A model generated the notes under the pieces. It saw only the letters and a program-made list of their open reading frames with translations, searched no databases and had not been told where the DNA came from. Below, in pieces: positions 1 to 9,029 of a stretch of DNA of 64,000 nt. The DNA is from Zhouia amylolytica (GTDB lineage Bacteria > Bacteroidota > Bacteroidia > Flavobacteriales > Flavobacteriaceae): NCBI RefSeq assembly GCF_900116365.1, contig NZ_FPAG01000002.1, positions 234,576 through 298,575 on the forward strand, written 5' to 3'. The first letter of the stretch is position 1. The number at the start of each line of letters is the position of its first letter. The translations under genes were made by a program, and so were the position numbers.

Positions 1-9
1 GTATTATTG

Positions 10-1086
10 TTATTCACACCCACCAGTAAAACCAGTAGCGTCGAATTTTGTCTGAACTGCTCCCTGCATGGTGCCGCTTCTAGCTTGAATAACCAAATTA
101 TTAGTGCCACTACCATCTCTTTTCGGGCTACAATATTCAAATAAGTAATAGCTATTGGCTTGTCCTGATACCTTAACTGATATTTCATTAAAAGTAGTAA
201 CTAACTCTTCCTTATTTCCGGCGAAAGCACTACTGGTTTTCCCGATACTTTTTAAGACTTCTTCATCAATTTCACCTCCCAAACCGATAGTGAAGTAGGA
301 TACATTTTCATCGGCATTGTTAACTTTTTTTAGGGCATCACTTTCGGTATATCGCGAGGCCTGATCCGTTCCATCTGTAAAAATAACCACAGAAGCTGCT
401 GAGATTATAGACTGCCCTTCATACTCATTAATCAAATCCTCGGCTTTGTTTGTTGATTTTATAACTGCTCCATAAAGATCTGTAGAAGGATCATTACTGA
501 TATCGCTGGTGATTCCTTCGATAGAGCTTACCAATTGACCAGCATCAGCAGTGAGATCGTTCAATAAATGTAGTTCGTCTTCACCATCAAACCAATAAAT
601 AGCCATTTTGAAATTTTCACTTGGTGATGCAGGCATCACACTATTTACAAAACTAATCGAGGCTTCCTTTAACTCTTGCAGGCTGGTACTTAAAACACTA
701 TTACTAAGATCCAGTACCAGTAAGGTATTGTTATTAAAAATTTGTGTATTTGGTGATATTCTGGCCTGAGACTCTGAAGAGGAAATCGTGTTAAAGCAAT
801 CGTCATTGCGTCCTTGTTCGTATATCGTAAAGTTGTTAGCTGTTAGGCCAGGAACCGGGTTGCCTTGTAGATCATTTACTTTAAAAAAAACAGAAACTTT
901 ACCCGGCAGGGTAGTGTATTTGTCCTGAATCGTTAATTCTAACTGAGCCTCACCGAAGTTCAAACATTTATCTACATTATTACTGCCATCCGGGATCGCA
1001 TTGAAATCACCATCATCATCATAGGTTCCACAAGCTAGAAATGTCACCATAACCGTTACCATGGTGATAAAGTTTTTTATTTTCAT
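10..1086 (-). CDS. VWA-domain lipoprotein
   Basis: A 358-residue surface or periplasmic lipoprotein with a von Willebrand factor A domain. Residues 1-18 form a hydrophobic signal peptide ending in the lipobox LAC at Cys19, followed by a run of acidic residues, which in Bacteroidota favours export to the cell surface. The VWA domain starts near residue 120; the MIDAS metal-binding motif DLSNS is visible at 126-130, and TDGTD further on fits the last MIDAS segment. Residues 50-90 look like a small Ig-like module before the VWA fold. VWA domains bind protein partners through a divalent metal; the partner here is unknown. The gene stands alone, ends at the window edge with its own stop codon, and is divergent from the response-regulator operon. 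Confidence 0.85.
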   Translation of the reverse strand: MKIKNFITMVTVMVTFLACGTYDDDGDFNAIPDGSNNVDKCLNFGEAQLELTIQDKYTTLPGKVSVFFKVNDLQGNPVPGLTANNFTIYEQGRNDDCFNTISSSESQARISPNTQIFNNNTLLVLDLSNSVLSTSLQELKEASISFVNSVMPASPSENFKMAIYWFDGEDELHLLNDLTADAGQLVSSIEGITSDISNDPSTDLYGAVIKSTNKAEDLINEYEGQSIISAASVVIFTDGTDQASRYTESDALKKVNNADENVSYFTIGLGGEIDEEVLKSIGKTSSAFAGNKEELVTTFNEISVKVSGQANSYYLFEYCSPKRDGSGTNNLVIQARSGTMQGAVQTKFDATGFTGGCE

Positions 1087-1517
1087 CGATACTTTTTTTG
1101 AGTGTAGTAGGTAGAACGAAGAAAATTCGATTTCATTATAAATATCTAAAATGATTTTTTGTCAATTTTTAATGATTCCAAAATTCAATCAGTAACTTTT
1201 TGATTTTAAGTGTGCTGTGTTTTGTGTGTTCAATAATCGTTATTGAAAATTATTCGATACCAGTGACCAAATTAAGTTTTTGTGTCTAATCAAATAATCA
1301 ATGAACCGGGAGTTATACTGGTATGGTAAAAGTAATTGAAGTGGGAAGAGATTATAAACTATATTGAAAATGATTACAATTATATGTAAGCTTAATCTGT
1401 TTTTTTGTTAAAATATCACGGATTTCTATTATTTATAATGCCAAAATTATTTTATTACACAATGAAATTATAACTTTAAGGTATGAAGTTGATTTAATGT
1501 AGTAAACCCCCAAATTT
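1087..1517. other. Intergenic region with a divergent promoter area
   Basis: This 431-base AT-rich gap separates the VWA lipoprotein (leftward) from the response-regulator operon (rightward). It must hold both promoters. The only clear structure is the perfect dyad at 1229-1247, listed separately. I see no convincing small coding sequence and no RNA gene. Confidence 0.6.
1229..1247. promoter_or_regulatory. Perfect inverted repeat, putative operator
   Basis: Arms TTCAATAA and TTATTGAA flank a 3-base spacer TCG, a perfect 8-bp dyad of 19 bp in total. It sits between the divergent VWA gene and the response-regulator operon, about 270 bases before the latter. The short spacer suits a homodimeric DNA-binding protein better than an RNA hairpin. 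The binding protein is unknown; the receiver-only regulator at 1518 has no DNA-binding domain and so is not a candidate. Confidence 0.4.
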
Positions 1518-1931
1518 ATGAGAAGTGAACAAAATGAAAGTAAAGGCTTACGTAAAGTTCTTTTGGTAGAAGATAACACCCTTACCAAGAAAATTCTGGA
1601 ACATATATTAAAAAAAGAAGGTTATCAATACAGAATAGCCAACGATGGTAATGAAGGAATAGCTGCAATCGCAGAGTTTAATCCTGATATTATTATTACC
1701 GACATTATGCTTCCGGTTAAAAACGGATTAGAGGTGGTTGTTTATGCAAAACGAAATTTCACTCATATTCCAATAATTGTATTGTCAGCCCTAGGAGAAG
1801 AAGAGGGAGCCGTAACCAGAGCCTTTAATTTAGGTGCAGATGATTTTGTACCTAAACCTTTCAATCCCGGGGAACTGGTATTGCGAATTAAAAGATTACT
1901 GGCGAAAATTAATAACACTACAAATTCATAG
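1518..1931 (+). CDS. Single-domain response regulator (receiver only)
   Basis: A 137-residue CheY-like receiver with no output domain. The acidic pair is E18/D19, the phospho-acceptor is D62 (in ITDIMLP), the switch Ser is S90 and the conserved Lys is K113 (in PKPF). It probably acts by protein-protein contact rather than DNA binding. It is the first gene of a tight operon: 22 bases separate it from the HEAT-like membrane protein, which overlaps the glycosyltransferase by 4 bases, with the YaiO-type barrel next. This order suggests that phosphorylation of the receiver gates polysaccharide synthesis post-translationally. No histidine kinase is adjacent, so the phosphate donor must be encoded elsewhere. 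Confidence 0.9.
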   Translation: MRSEQNESKGLRKVLLVEDNTLTKKILEHILKKEGYQYRIANDGNEGIAAIAEFNPDIIITDIMLPVKNGLEVVVYAKRNFTHIPIIVLSALGEEEGAVTRAFNLGADDFVPKPFNPGELVLRIKRLLAKINNTTNS

Positions 1932-1953
1932 AAACGCCCAACTTACCCCATTG

Positions 1954-3027
1954 ATGAACCTGCTTGATAGTATAATATATATTATTATTCCTCTTTTATT
2001 TATATTTTTTATAGGGGTTGTTTTACTAATAATTTATTCCAGAATTATTTATAGTAAACGATTAAAAACACGACAGAATGTAAAAGATGAAATAGAAACT
2101 TTTCTGGCTATTGATGTTTTCAATAGTACTAACGAAGGGGAGCTTAAAAATGGTTTACATCATTTCTTGTCTACCATACCATTTGATAAAAATTGGTGTA
2201 AGGATATTTTCTTGAAAAAATTAATTGATTTTGGGGAAAATGTAAAAGGAGAAGTTGCCAACAAATTATTGGATATTTATGTGTTTACAAATCTTCACAA
2301 GTATAGTTTAGGATTTATTCAAAGTAGCAGCTGGTACAAAAAGAGTATTGGGTTTTATCATTTTCAGGCGATGGGTTTTTCTCACGGACAACGCTATGTT
2401 AAGCCTTATTTAGAGCATAAAAACAATAAACTAAGATCAAATGCCTATATCACATTTTTGTATTTGAATACCGAGCCTTTAGACTTTTTAATAGATTATA
2501 AGTATCCGATTTTAGAAGCCAGCGAACATAAGGTTGTTAATATTTTATATGAAAAAAAGCCCCCTATGCCTAATAATATTGACGATTGGTTAGGGGCAGG
2601 TAATCCTTCGATCGTAAAGTTGGGAATTAAGATCATGGTTTTTTATAATTATACAGGAGCTTCAGAAAAGATTATAAAGTTGCTCAATTCAGTATTTGAT
2701 ACAATAAGGTTTGAAGCATACATAGCGGTAAAGGAATTGTACCTTTTTGAGGCTGAGGTTTCTTTGACGGACAGGTTGAAAAGCGAAAAAGAAAAAAATA
2801 ATGTTTTAGCTTTACTTGAAGCCTTGGCGGTAGTAGGCACTGATTTCTCTTTGGTGTTTTTACATGATTTCATTAAAAAGGATGCAATAGACGGCGATTT
2901 AAAACTAGCTGCTGTTCGATGCCTTCATGAAATTAATACAGATTATCTTAATCATTCATTTCGTCGTAATGAAGAAATCCAACGCATTAAAAACCATATT
3001 AAAAGTCCTTATATCCTTAGTGTATGA
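1954..3027 (+). CDS. Membrane-anchored HEAT-like repeat protein
   Basis: About 357 residues from the ATG at 1954; longer upstream reading is open but would overlap the response regulator in another frame. One strong transmembrane helix covers roughly residues 7-30, followed by a basic stretch and a cytoplasmic all-helical domain. Helical pairs resembling HEAT or armadillo repeats can be seen in the second half. No catalytic motif is recognisable. The stop codon overlaps the start of the glycosyltransferase (ATGA at 3024-3027), implying translational coupling. I infer a scaffold linking the upstream receiver to the synthase; the precise role is unknown. Confidence 0.8.
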   Translation: MNLLDSIIYIIIPLLFIFFIGVVLLIIYSRIIYSKRLKTRQNVKDEIETFLAIDVFNSTNEGELKNGLHHFLSTIPFDKNWCKDIFLKKLIDFGENVKGEVANKLLDIYVFTNLHKYSLGFIQSSSWYKKSIGFYHFQAMGFSHGQRYVKPYLEHKNNKLRSNAYITFLYLNTEPLDFLIDYKYPILEASEHKVVNILYEKKPPMPNNIDDWLGAGNPSIVKLGIKIMVFYNYTGASEKIIKLLNSVFDTIRFEAYIAVKELYLFEAEVSLTDRLKSEKEKNNVLALLEALAVVGTDFSLVFLHDFIKKDAIDGDLKLAAVRCLHEINTDYLNHSFRRNEEIQRIKNHIKSPYILSV

Positions 3028-4451
3028 AAGAAGTGTTCCATCAATTTTATAAAAGTTTTGAGGTTTTTATTGGTTTTTTTTCCGTGTCTTATATTTTGTT
3101 TTATTTGTTTTTAGCATTCCTTTCCTATTATGCCATAAAAAAATATATTAACTCAAAATATTATGTTCACGAAGACCTGTTATTGAAAGCAAAATATGTC
3201 AAAGGAGTTTCGGTTATTGCTCCTGCGTATAATGAAGGATTAACTATTGTCGATAATGTTAAATCACTGTTGTCATTAAATTATCCAAAAAGTGAAATCA
3301 TTATTGTTAACGATGGAAGTTCTGACGATACTTTAAAAAAATTAATTCGCGAGTTTGAACTGGTTAAGGTCGATTTTTATTATCGTGAACAGATTAAAAC
3401 CCAAAAGGTTAGAGGTCATTATAAATCTACAAACCCTATTTATGCAAAACTTTTAGTGGTGGATAAGGAGAATGGTAAAAGTAAAGCTGATGCCTCTAAT
3501 GCAGGTATAAATTCATCGAAATATCCCCTCTTCATTTGTACTGATGTAGATTGTATCTTGAAAAAGGATACAATTATAAAACTTGTTAAACCTTTTTTAA
3601 CTTATAAAAAGCGGGTAATTGCTACAGGTGCAGCCATCAGGATATCCAATTCATGTGAAATTAAGGATGGGTTTTTAATGAAGGTACATTTCCCGAAAGG
3701 TTGGTATCCCAGGTTTCAGGAATTAGAGTACATCCGGGCTTTTATTTTTGGAAGAATGGCCTGGAGTCAACTGAACGGATTGTTGTTAGTGTCTGGAGGT
3801 TTGGGTATGTTTGATAAAGAAGTGGCAATTGCTGCAGGGGGGTATTGGCATAAATCTTTAGGTGAAGATATGGAGTTGGTTACTCGCATGCGTAAATATA
3901 TGTATGATACGAAGCAGAAATTTTTAATTAAGTATATTCCAGAATCTCTTTGCTGGACAGAGGTTCCTGCTACCAGGGAAGTTTTTATCAGGCAGCGAAC
4001 CAGATGGTCCAGAGGGTTAATTCAAACACTTCAACTACATAAATCGATGCTTTTTAATCCTAAATATGGCAGAACGGGATTCTTAGTATTACCCTATTTT
4101 TTCGGATTCGAATTTTTAGTTCCGATCATTGAGGTTTTAGGACTAATTATTATTATTGCTGCTTATTTTTTAGGTGATTTGAATGTTGAATTTTTGTTGT
4201 GGTCTTTGTTGGCGGTATATGTCTTTTACATAAATACAACTATGGTGTCTATTTTATTAGACGAGTTACTGTACAAGAATTATGCAAGCCTAAAGGAACT
4301 GTTGATCTTAATAGGGATGGCTATTATTGAGCCTGTCGTATATCATCCGGTTAGTGTTTACTCCTCGTTAAAGGGGTATTGGCATTTTTTTGGCAGAAAG
4401 GAACAACGTTGGGGGGATATGCAACGAAAAGGATTTAGTATTCAAAAATAA
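3024..4451 (+). CDS. Processive family 2 glycosyltransferase (polysaccharide synthase-like)
   Basis: A 475-residue inner-membrane GT2 enzyme of the PgaC/cellulose/hyaluronan-synthase type. An N-terminal transmembrane segment (about 13-40) precedes the GT-A domain. Motifs in order: APAYNE (66-71), VNDGSSDD (95-102), the DxD motif TDVD (173-176), GED with the catalytic base (280-282) and the product-binding QRTRW (324-328), the QxxRW hallmark of processive synthases. Several hydrophobic helices follow from about residue 353. It should polymerise a UDP-sugar and thread the chain across the inner membrane; the sugar cannot be told from sequence. It is coupled to the HEAT-like protein and lies 6 bases before the YaiO-type barrel, the obvious outer-membrane exit. 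No PilZ domain is visible. Confidence 0.9.
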   Translation: MKEVFHQFYKSFEVFIGFFSVSYILFYLFLAFLSYYAIKKYINSKYYVHEDLLLKAKYVKGVSVIAPAYNEGLTIVDNVKSLLSLNYPKSEIIIVNDGSSDDTLKKLIREFELVKVDFYYREQIKTQKVRGHYKSTNPIYAKLLVVDKENGKSKADASNAGINSSKYPLFICTDVDCILKKDTIIKLVKPFLTYKKRVIATGAAIRISNSCEIKDGFLMKVHFPKGWYPRFQELEYIRAFIFGRMAWSQLNGLLLVSGGLGMFDKEVAIAAGGYWHKSLGEDMELVTRMRKYMYDTKQKFLIKYIPESLCWTEVPATREVFIRQRTRWSRGLIQTLQLHKSMLFNPKYGRTGFLVLPYFFGFEFLVPIIEVLGLIIIIAAYFLGDLNVEFLLWSLLAVYVFYINTTMVSILLDELLYKNYASLKELLILIGMAIIEPVVYHPVSVYSSLKGYWHFFGRKEQRWGDMQRKGFSIQK

Positions 4452-4457
4452 CAGATA

Positions 4458-5726
4458 ATGATAAATAAAAGCTTAGGGAAGCTATTTTTCATCTTAGGAT
4501 TAATTATGTGTAATATATCAGCAATTATTGCACAGGAAATAAACCTGGATAGTTTATTAAATAAAACAATAGAAAGTATACGTGCCGAGGATTATCAAAA
4601 AGCGATACTGCAATCCCGGAAAGGAATCTCGTTAGCTCCAGATTACTTAGATTTTAGAATATTTTTGGGAAGAGCATACCAGATGACACAGCAGAAGGAT
4701 AGTGCCAGATATCAATTAAATTATGTTATTGATCATAATACAAACTATGAGTCTTCTTTCATTTATTTGTTGAATCTGGAGTTGGAAGACCAACGTTATA
4801 AGGATGCGATGTTGGTGGTTGATAAGGCCATAAGTGCACATCCGGATAACCGCATGTTCTATGGTAAAAAACTTCAGATCTATCAATTGCAAAACGATGA
4901 CAAAGGGGAGAAGGAGTACCTTCAAGAACTTTTAATAAAATACCCTAATGATTCTGAGCTTCAACAACGTAAACTGATATTGGAAACCAAAAGTAAAAGT
5001 GACCGTTTTGGGATTAACTATACATTTACCTCTATTAGTAGGGATGAAGTTGGACCATGGCATTTAGGAAGTTTACAGTTCATCAGGGAAAGGTCATGGG
5101 GCTCATTAATAGGACGGTTAAATTATGCCGAGCGATTATCGAATGGAGAAAGTGTTGTGAATGGTATCCAATATGAATTGGCATCTTACTTTTTTATGGG
5201 GAAAAAGAAATTGAACTATTCCAATGCTGGTATTTCATTTTCATCCGACGATGCATTTCCGGAGTTACGCCTTAATTACTCATATTATCATAATTACAGG
5301 AAGGGTTGGGAATCTGAAATAGGTGTTAGATATACCAGAAACAATAATCAGAATATTGTTTCCGGTGTATTGGGTCTTGGAAAATATTTAGGTTCTTATT
5401 GGATAAATTTGAGGTCTTACATTCAAGAGCAAGAAAGCAACTGGTATCCTGCATTGACATTAACAGCTCGTTATTATATGAATTCCAGGTTTGATTATTT
5501 TACCTTAATTACCGGCTATGGAAGCTCTCCTGATGAGCGTTCGATTCAAGGACAAATTGATCAGAGGTTAACACTAAACTCGTATCGGTTTGGCGCTGGT
5601 TATTACAAATTACTGAACGATCGTTTTATTACGGGTCTTCAGGCTGTTTATAATAATCAAGAATACATTGATAAACAACGACAAGATGAATTTGAAATTT
5701 TCCTGACCTTGCAATATAAGTTCTAG
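4458..5726 (+). CDS. TPR plus YaiO-type outer-membrane beta-barrel
   Basis: A 422-residue exported protein. A signal peptide ends near residue 26 (IIAQ). Residues about 30-165 contain tetratricopeptide-like helical repeats (for example around ILQSRKGISLAPDYLDF). From about 185 to the end alternating strands, many aromatic residues and a terminal Phe (LTLQYKF) mark a beta-barrel like the YaiO family. TPR-plus-barrel architecture is that of outer-membrane polysaccharide exporters such as PgaA and BcsC, and in E. coli yaiO lies beside the GT2 gene yaiP. Last gene of the operon, 6 bases after the glycosyltransferase. I infer that it conducts the polymer through the outer membrane. Confidence 0.85.
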   Translation: MINKSLGKLFFILGLIMCNISAIIAQEINLDSLLNKTIESIRAEDYQKAILQSRKGISLAPDYLDFRIFLGRAYQMTQQKDSARYQLNYVIDHNTNYESSFIYLLNLELEDQRYKDAMLVVDKAISAHPDNRMFYGKKLQIYQLQNDDKGEKEYLQELLIKYPNDSELQQRKLILETKSKSDRFGINYTFTSISRDEVGPWHLGSLQFIRERSWGSLIGRLNYAERLSNGESVVNGIQYELASYFFMGKKKLNYSNAGISFSSDDAFPELRLNYSYYHNYRKGWESEIGVRYTRNNNQNIVSGVLGLGKYLGSYWINLRSYIQEQESNWYPALTLTARYYMNSRFDYFTLITGYGSSPDERSIQGQIDQRLTLNSYRFGAGYYKLLNDRFITGLQAVYNNQEYIDKQRQDEFEIFLTLQYKF

Positions 5727-5751
5727 TGTTAGGGGAGCGTTTATTTTATGT

Positions 5752-6519
5752 TTATTTGGTGTTTAATTGCAAGCTAACAGGGCAATGATCAGATCCCATT
5801 ATATCATTATGTATTTTAACATCCTTAATGTGATCAAAAAAGTTCTGGGGAATTAAAAAATAATCCAGGCGCCAGCCTGTGTTTTTCGCACGGGAATTAA
5901 ACCTATAGCTCCAATAGGTGTAGGCAACTTCGTCCGGATAAAGTTCTCTGAAGCTATCGACAAATCCCTCGTTTAAGAAATTATCCATACCATCTATTTC
6001 AATCTGTGTATAACCGGCTGTTTTGTTATAATTTGACTTGTCGTTTTTGAGATCAATAGCTCTATGGGCTACATTAAAATCCCCACAGGCAATCACAGGT
6101 TTCGTTTTATTTAGATTTTTTAAATAGCTTAAAAAGTCGGCATCCCATTTTTGTCTGTAATCTAAACGAACGAGTCCTCTTCCGGAATTTGGTACATAAA
6201 CATTCACCACATAAAAATCTGGATATTCGGCACATATTATTCTGCCTTCCCGATCGTGTTCTTCAATGCCCATATCGTAGGTAACATTTAAAGGTTTTGT
6301 TTTCGAAAGTATTACGGTTCCGGAATAACCTTTTTGATCGGCAGCATTACTGTAAATATTAAACGATGAGAGACCTGCCAGTGCTTTTTCAACTTCATCA
6401 GTTTGCGCTTTGGTTTCTTGAAGGCAAATAATATCAGCAGATAATTCCTCTACTGAATTCATAAATTCTTTTTTAAGAATGGCCCTTATACCATTTACAT
6501 TCCATGTAGCTATGTTCAT
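5752..6519 (-). CDS. xth: Exodeoxyribonuclease III
   Basis: A 255-residue AP endonuclease/3'-5' exonuclease of the ExoIII family, acting in base-excision repair. Visible active-site elements: N7 (ATWNVNG), the metal ligand E35 (CLQET), D147 and N149 (GDFN), D219 (RLDYF) and the catalytic H245 (GSDHCP). Its length matches the family. It is convergent with the polysaccharide operon, 25 bases away, and codirectional with nothing close upstream except the MgtC-like gene about 94 bases away. The ATG start at 6519 is directly at the conserved MNIATWNVNG beginning. Confidence 0.95.
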   Translation of the reverse strand: MNIATWNVNGIRAILKKEFMNSVEELSADIICLQETKAQTDEVEKALAGLSSFNIYSNAADQKGYSGTVILSKTKPLNVTYDMGIEEHDREGRIICAEYPDFYVVNVYVPNSGRGLVRLDYRQKWDADFLSYLKNLNKTKPVIACGDFNVAHRAIDLKNDKSNYNKTAGYTQIEIDGMDNFLNEGFVDSFRELYPDEVAYTYWSYRFNSRAKNTGWRLDYFLIPQNFFDHIKDVKIHNDIMGSDHCPVSLQLNTK

Positions 6520-6613
6520 GTTTTGCTGATTCTAGATTTAATTACAAGGTACTGATTGTTGATTTATTTACAAGGAATTATTTTAATATCTGATAAAGTA
6601 ATATATCAGTAGT

Positions 6614-7885
6614 TTAAATAAAGGATCCAATAAGAATGTACAGAATGCCGGTTAAAAGTATAAGCCCAAATGCGTATGCCACTATTTTTTTAGTTGAGTT
6701 GGAGCCTCTTATCATGGTGATTATCAATTTTACGATCAGGTTGCTTAAGGCGGCAGTAATTATTACAAAAGTGGCTAGCTGTAATTTATCAGTTCCAAGA
6801 TAAAATTTTGCCAAACTAATTGTTATGGCATCGGTATCAGCAAGACCGGCTACAATTGCAGAGTAGTACAACCCGGTGTCACCAAATATCTTATTACTAT
6901 AGTGTACTACATAAAGTATAATTACATAGAGTAGACCGAATCCGATGGCACTTATTATATTCAGGGGGTTACCGATGTTAATTTCTGAATTTGGCTCTTC
7001 GCCAGGCTTTTTGATCAGTATAATGGAAGAAATGGTGCAAATTATGGTCAAGAGTCCGAACGGAATTATAATATAGCCTAATATTGCTTTGTTGAAAATG
7101 GAGGCAATAACGATTAGTCTGACAAACATAATTCCTGTAGCGATTATTATTCCGGCTGCATATTTTTTAGATAGTCCTGGAGTTTCTTTACTTCGGGATG
7201 CATACATCCAGGTAACCGCCGTACTGGAAACCATTCCTCCTAAAATTGCGGTAAGTAAGATTCCTTTTTTAGCTCCTCGATATTTTACCAAAAAATAACC
7301 AATGAAATTGATAAATGAAATTATTACCACGATGGTTCCAATTTCAAAAGGATTTAACAGGTCTTGTGGTCCGTAGTTTTGATTGGGTAAAAAAGGAAGA
7401 ATTAATAAGGATATGATGGAGAACTTTATAAATGCAAATAATTCTTCTGAGGTGATATTTTTAATAAATGACCGGAAAGTAGTCTTCAGGGATAGTAGAG
7501 TAACAATAATGACAGCAGTCGCAATGGCTTCCTTTTCCAGATGATTGGCAACCATAACTCCCAAAATGAAAGTAGAGGTGAGTGCTAATATGGTGGTTAT
7601 ACCCATCATAATATTTTTACTGATGACAGCCACATGGCTTATGGCAAGAAAAATTAAAAAAGCGGCCAGGGCGATAATTACCAACCAACTAGAATATGTA
7701 GAAGATAATATACCAAGAATGTAACCCAATATTGCCACTATGGGAAAGGTGCGAATTCCGGCAAAAACCTTTTTCTCTTCTTTTAATTTATCATATTCCC
7801 GCTCCAGTCCAATAATCAAACCTATTCCCGTACTAATGAGAATACCCAAAATAAACGGATCAATATAGGTTGTTATTTCTGACAT
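6614..7885 (-). CDS. MgtC/DUF4010 family integral membrane protein
   Basis: A 423-residue polytopic membrane protein with about 12 hydrophobic helices. The N-terminal third carries the MgtC/SapB-like signature GIGLIIGLERE, followed by an acidic/basic cytoplasmic loop, and the rest matches the DUF4010 layout, including the patterns FINFIGYF and VAGLADTDAI. Members of this architecture are widespread in bacteria and of uncertain function; the MgtC part suggests a link to Mg2+ or envelope homeostasis, which is inference. It appears to be a single-gene unit reading leftward, with a 357-base promoter region to its right shared with the small lipoprotein gene. Confidence 0.85.
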   Translation of the reverse strand: MSEITTYIDPFILGILISTGIGLIIGLEREYDKLKEEKKVFAGIRTFPIVAILGYILGILSSTYSSWLVIIALAAFLIFLAISHVAVISKNIMMGITTILALTSTFILGVMVANHLEKEAIATAVIIVTLLSLKTTFRSFIKNITSEELFAFIKFSIISLLILPFLPNQNYGPQDLLNPFEIGTIVVIISFINFIGYFLVKYRGAKKGILLTAILGGMVSSTAVTWMYASRSKETPGLSKKYAAGIIIATGIMFVRLIVIASIFNKAILGYIIIPFGLLTIICTISSIILIKKPGEEPNSEINIGNPLNIISAIGFGLLYVIILYVVHYSNKIFGDTGLYYSAIVAGLADTDAITISLAKFYLGTDKLQLATFVIITAALSNLIVKLIITMIRGSNSTKKIVAYAFGLILLTGILYILIGSFI

Positions 7886-8242
7886 TTTATAATTGTTGTT
7901 GATTGTATACTAGTTGGCAAGGGTAGGGTAAAGTTACGCTCGTGTTTCAAGCAATTATATGATAATCATCAATGGGGTAATTGGCAATAAATTTTTTCAG
8001 TTCTATATAAAGGCTCCTGTAAGTTACTTTGTATTGGGGTAACACTTTTATTCATGGTAAGAATTTCGATTTAAAGGGTAAAAAGCATTCTTTTTATTAT
8101 ATATTAGCTTAAAATCATGAGCTTCAATAATGTTAAAAAGTAGTTTAAAACTTCTATAAAGTTAAGATATAACTGATTGATTTACAAAGTATTTTTAGGC
8201 TTTAAACGCTTATTAATATTAACTTTTTAAATTAATCAAATC
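7886..8242. other. Intergenic region, divergent promoters
   Basis: This 357-base AT-rich gap lies between the MgtC/DUF4010 gene (leftward) and the small lipoprotein gene (rightward). I find no RNA gene, no convincing coding sequence and no strong hairpin. It presumably carries both promoters, but no TAnnTTTG box with a well-spaced TTG stands out. Confidence 0.5.
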
Positions 8243-8386
8243 ATGAAAAAATTATTTTTAGTTGCTTTAATCATCGGAGGACTTGTAATTTCTTGTACCC
8301 CTGACAGCAATGTTCAAGAAACAAATGAAACATACGGATATGCCATCGACAAAGACTCAATTGTTACTCCAGGAGGGAGAGATTAA
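8243..8386 (+). CDS. 47-residue lipoprotein
   Basis: A short gene: ATG at 8243, stop TAA at 8384. The product is a lipoprotein signal peptide (MKKLFLVALIIGGLVIS) with lipobox Cys18, followed by only about 29 mature residues ending in TYGYAIDKDSIVTPGGRD. The motif AIDKD-x(2-3)-PG resembles the tails of tiny lipoproteins in other Flavobacteriaceae as far as I recall, so I think it is a real gene. Function is unknown. The 3' half is overlapped in the +1 frame by the next membrane protein if that starts at 8340, which would couple the two. Confidence 0.65.
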   Translation: MKKLFLVALIIGGLVISCTPDSNVQETNETYGYAIDKDSIVTPGGRD

Positions 8387-8810
8387 AACATTTAAATTAG
8401 AAGTAATTGTATTAGGCGTAATAGCAACCATAGGTTCTATTGCGCCTTTTATACATATATTTTATATTAAATCAGGTATCGAAGGAATTTTTGGATTTCC
8501 TACCATGGAGTCATTCTGGTATGCTGCTGGTTTTCCAATTATGGTTATATGTTATGGTTTAATCCTTCATCATGTTTCTGACAGGTTAGGGGACTTAGAA
8601 AAACCATTTAAGTTGATTTCGCATTTGGCTTTATGTGTTGGGTTTTATTTTATTGTTTGGATTTTTATCCCATCGATATCAGACTTTCCGAGTTGGGCCT
8701 ATTACATAGCAATTGTTCTAATAGCAATTGTGTGCAGTGTATTTACCATTTGGCTTTATGGCTTTATACCTTCTTCAGATAAGTTAGAAAAGATTAACAG
8801 ATCTTCATAA
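8340..8810 (+). CDS. Small four-helix membrane protein
   Basis: About 156 residues if started at the ATG at 8340; ATGs at 8310 and 8325 are also in frame. All three lie inside the small lipoprotein gene in another frame. There are four hydrophobic segments with short loops (beginning VIVLGVIATIGSIAPF, then GFPIMVICYGLIL, HLALCVGFYFIVWIF and YYIAIVLIAIVCSVF). I do not recognise a family. The purine-rich AGGAGGGAGA at 8371-8380, just before the conserved-looking hydrophobic part, raises the chance of a non-ATG start nearby, so the N-terminus is uncertain. Confidence 0.6.
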   Translation: MPSTKTQLLLQEGEIKTFKLEVIVLGVIATIGSIAPFIHIFYIKSGIEGIFGFPTMESFWYAAGFPIMVICYGLILHHVSDRLGDLEKPFKLISHLALCVGFYFIVWIFIPSISDFPSWAYYIAIVLIAIVCSVFTIWLYGFIPSSDKLEKINRSS

Positions 8811-9029
8811 TACTGAATTTCCGGGTTCAATGATTCATTTTTTAATTATGACCTATGGAAACACGTGAGTATTTCAATTCGGTTAGTGATAAAGTTACTC
8901 CTGCTAAACCTTAAATGGTTGCTGAGGTGTAGAAGTTAGCTTTTGTACGCTGTGGTTACTATCTCTATGCTATCAAAGTATAGTCTAATTTCCATCCTTG
9001 CTAGTTTTTAGCTCAATTGACCCTACCAG

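Noticed and set aside
8243..8810. Single gene broken by frameshift
   Set aside because: The small lipoprotein has a complete lipobox and its own natural stop, and the second frame is a typical membrane protein, so two genes fit better.
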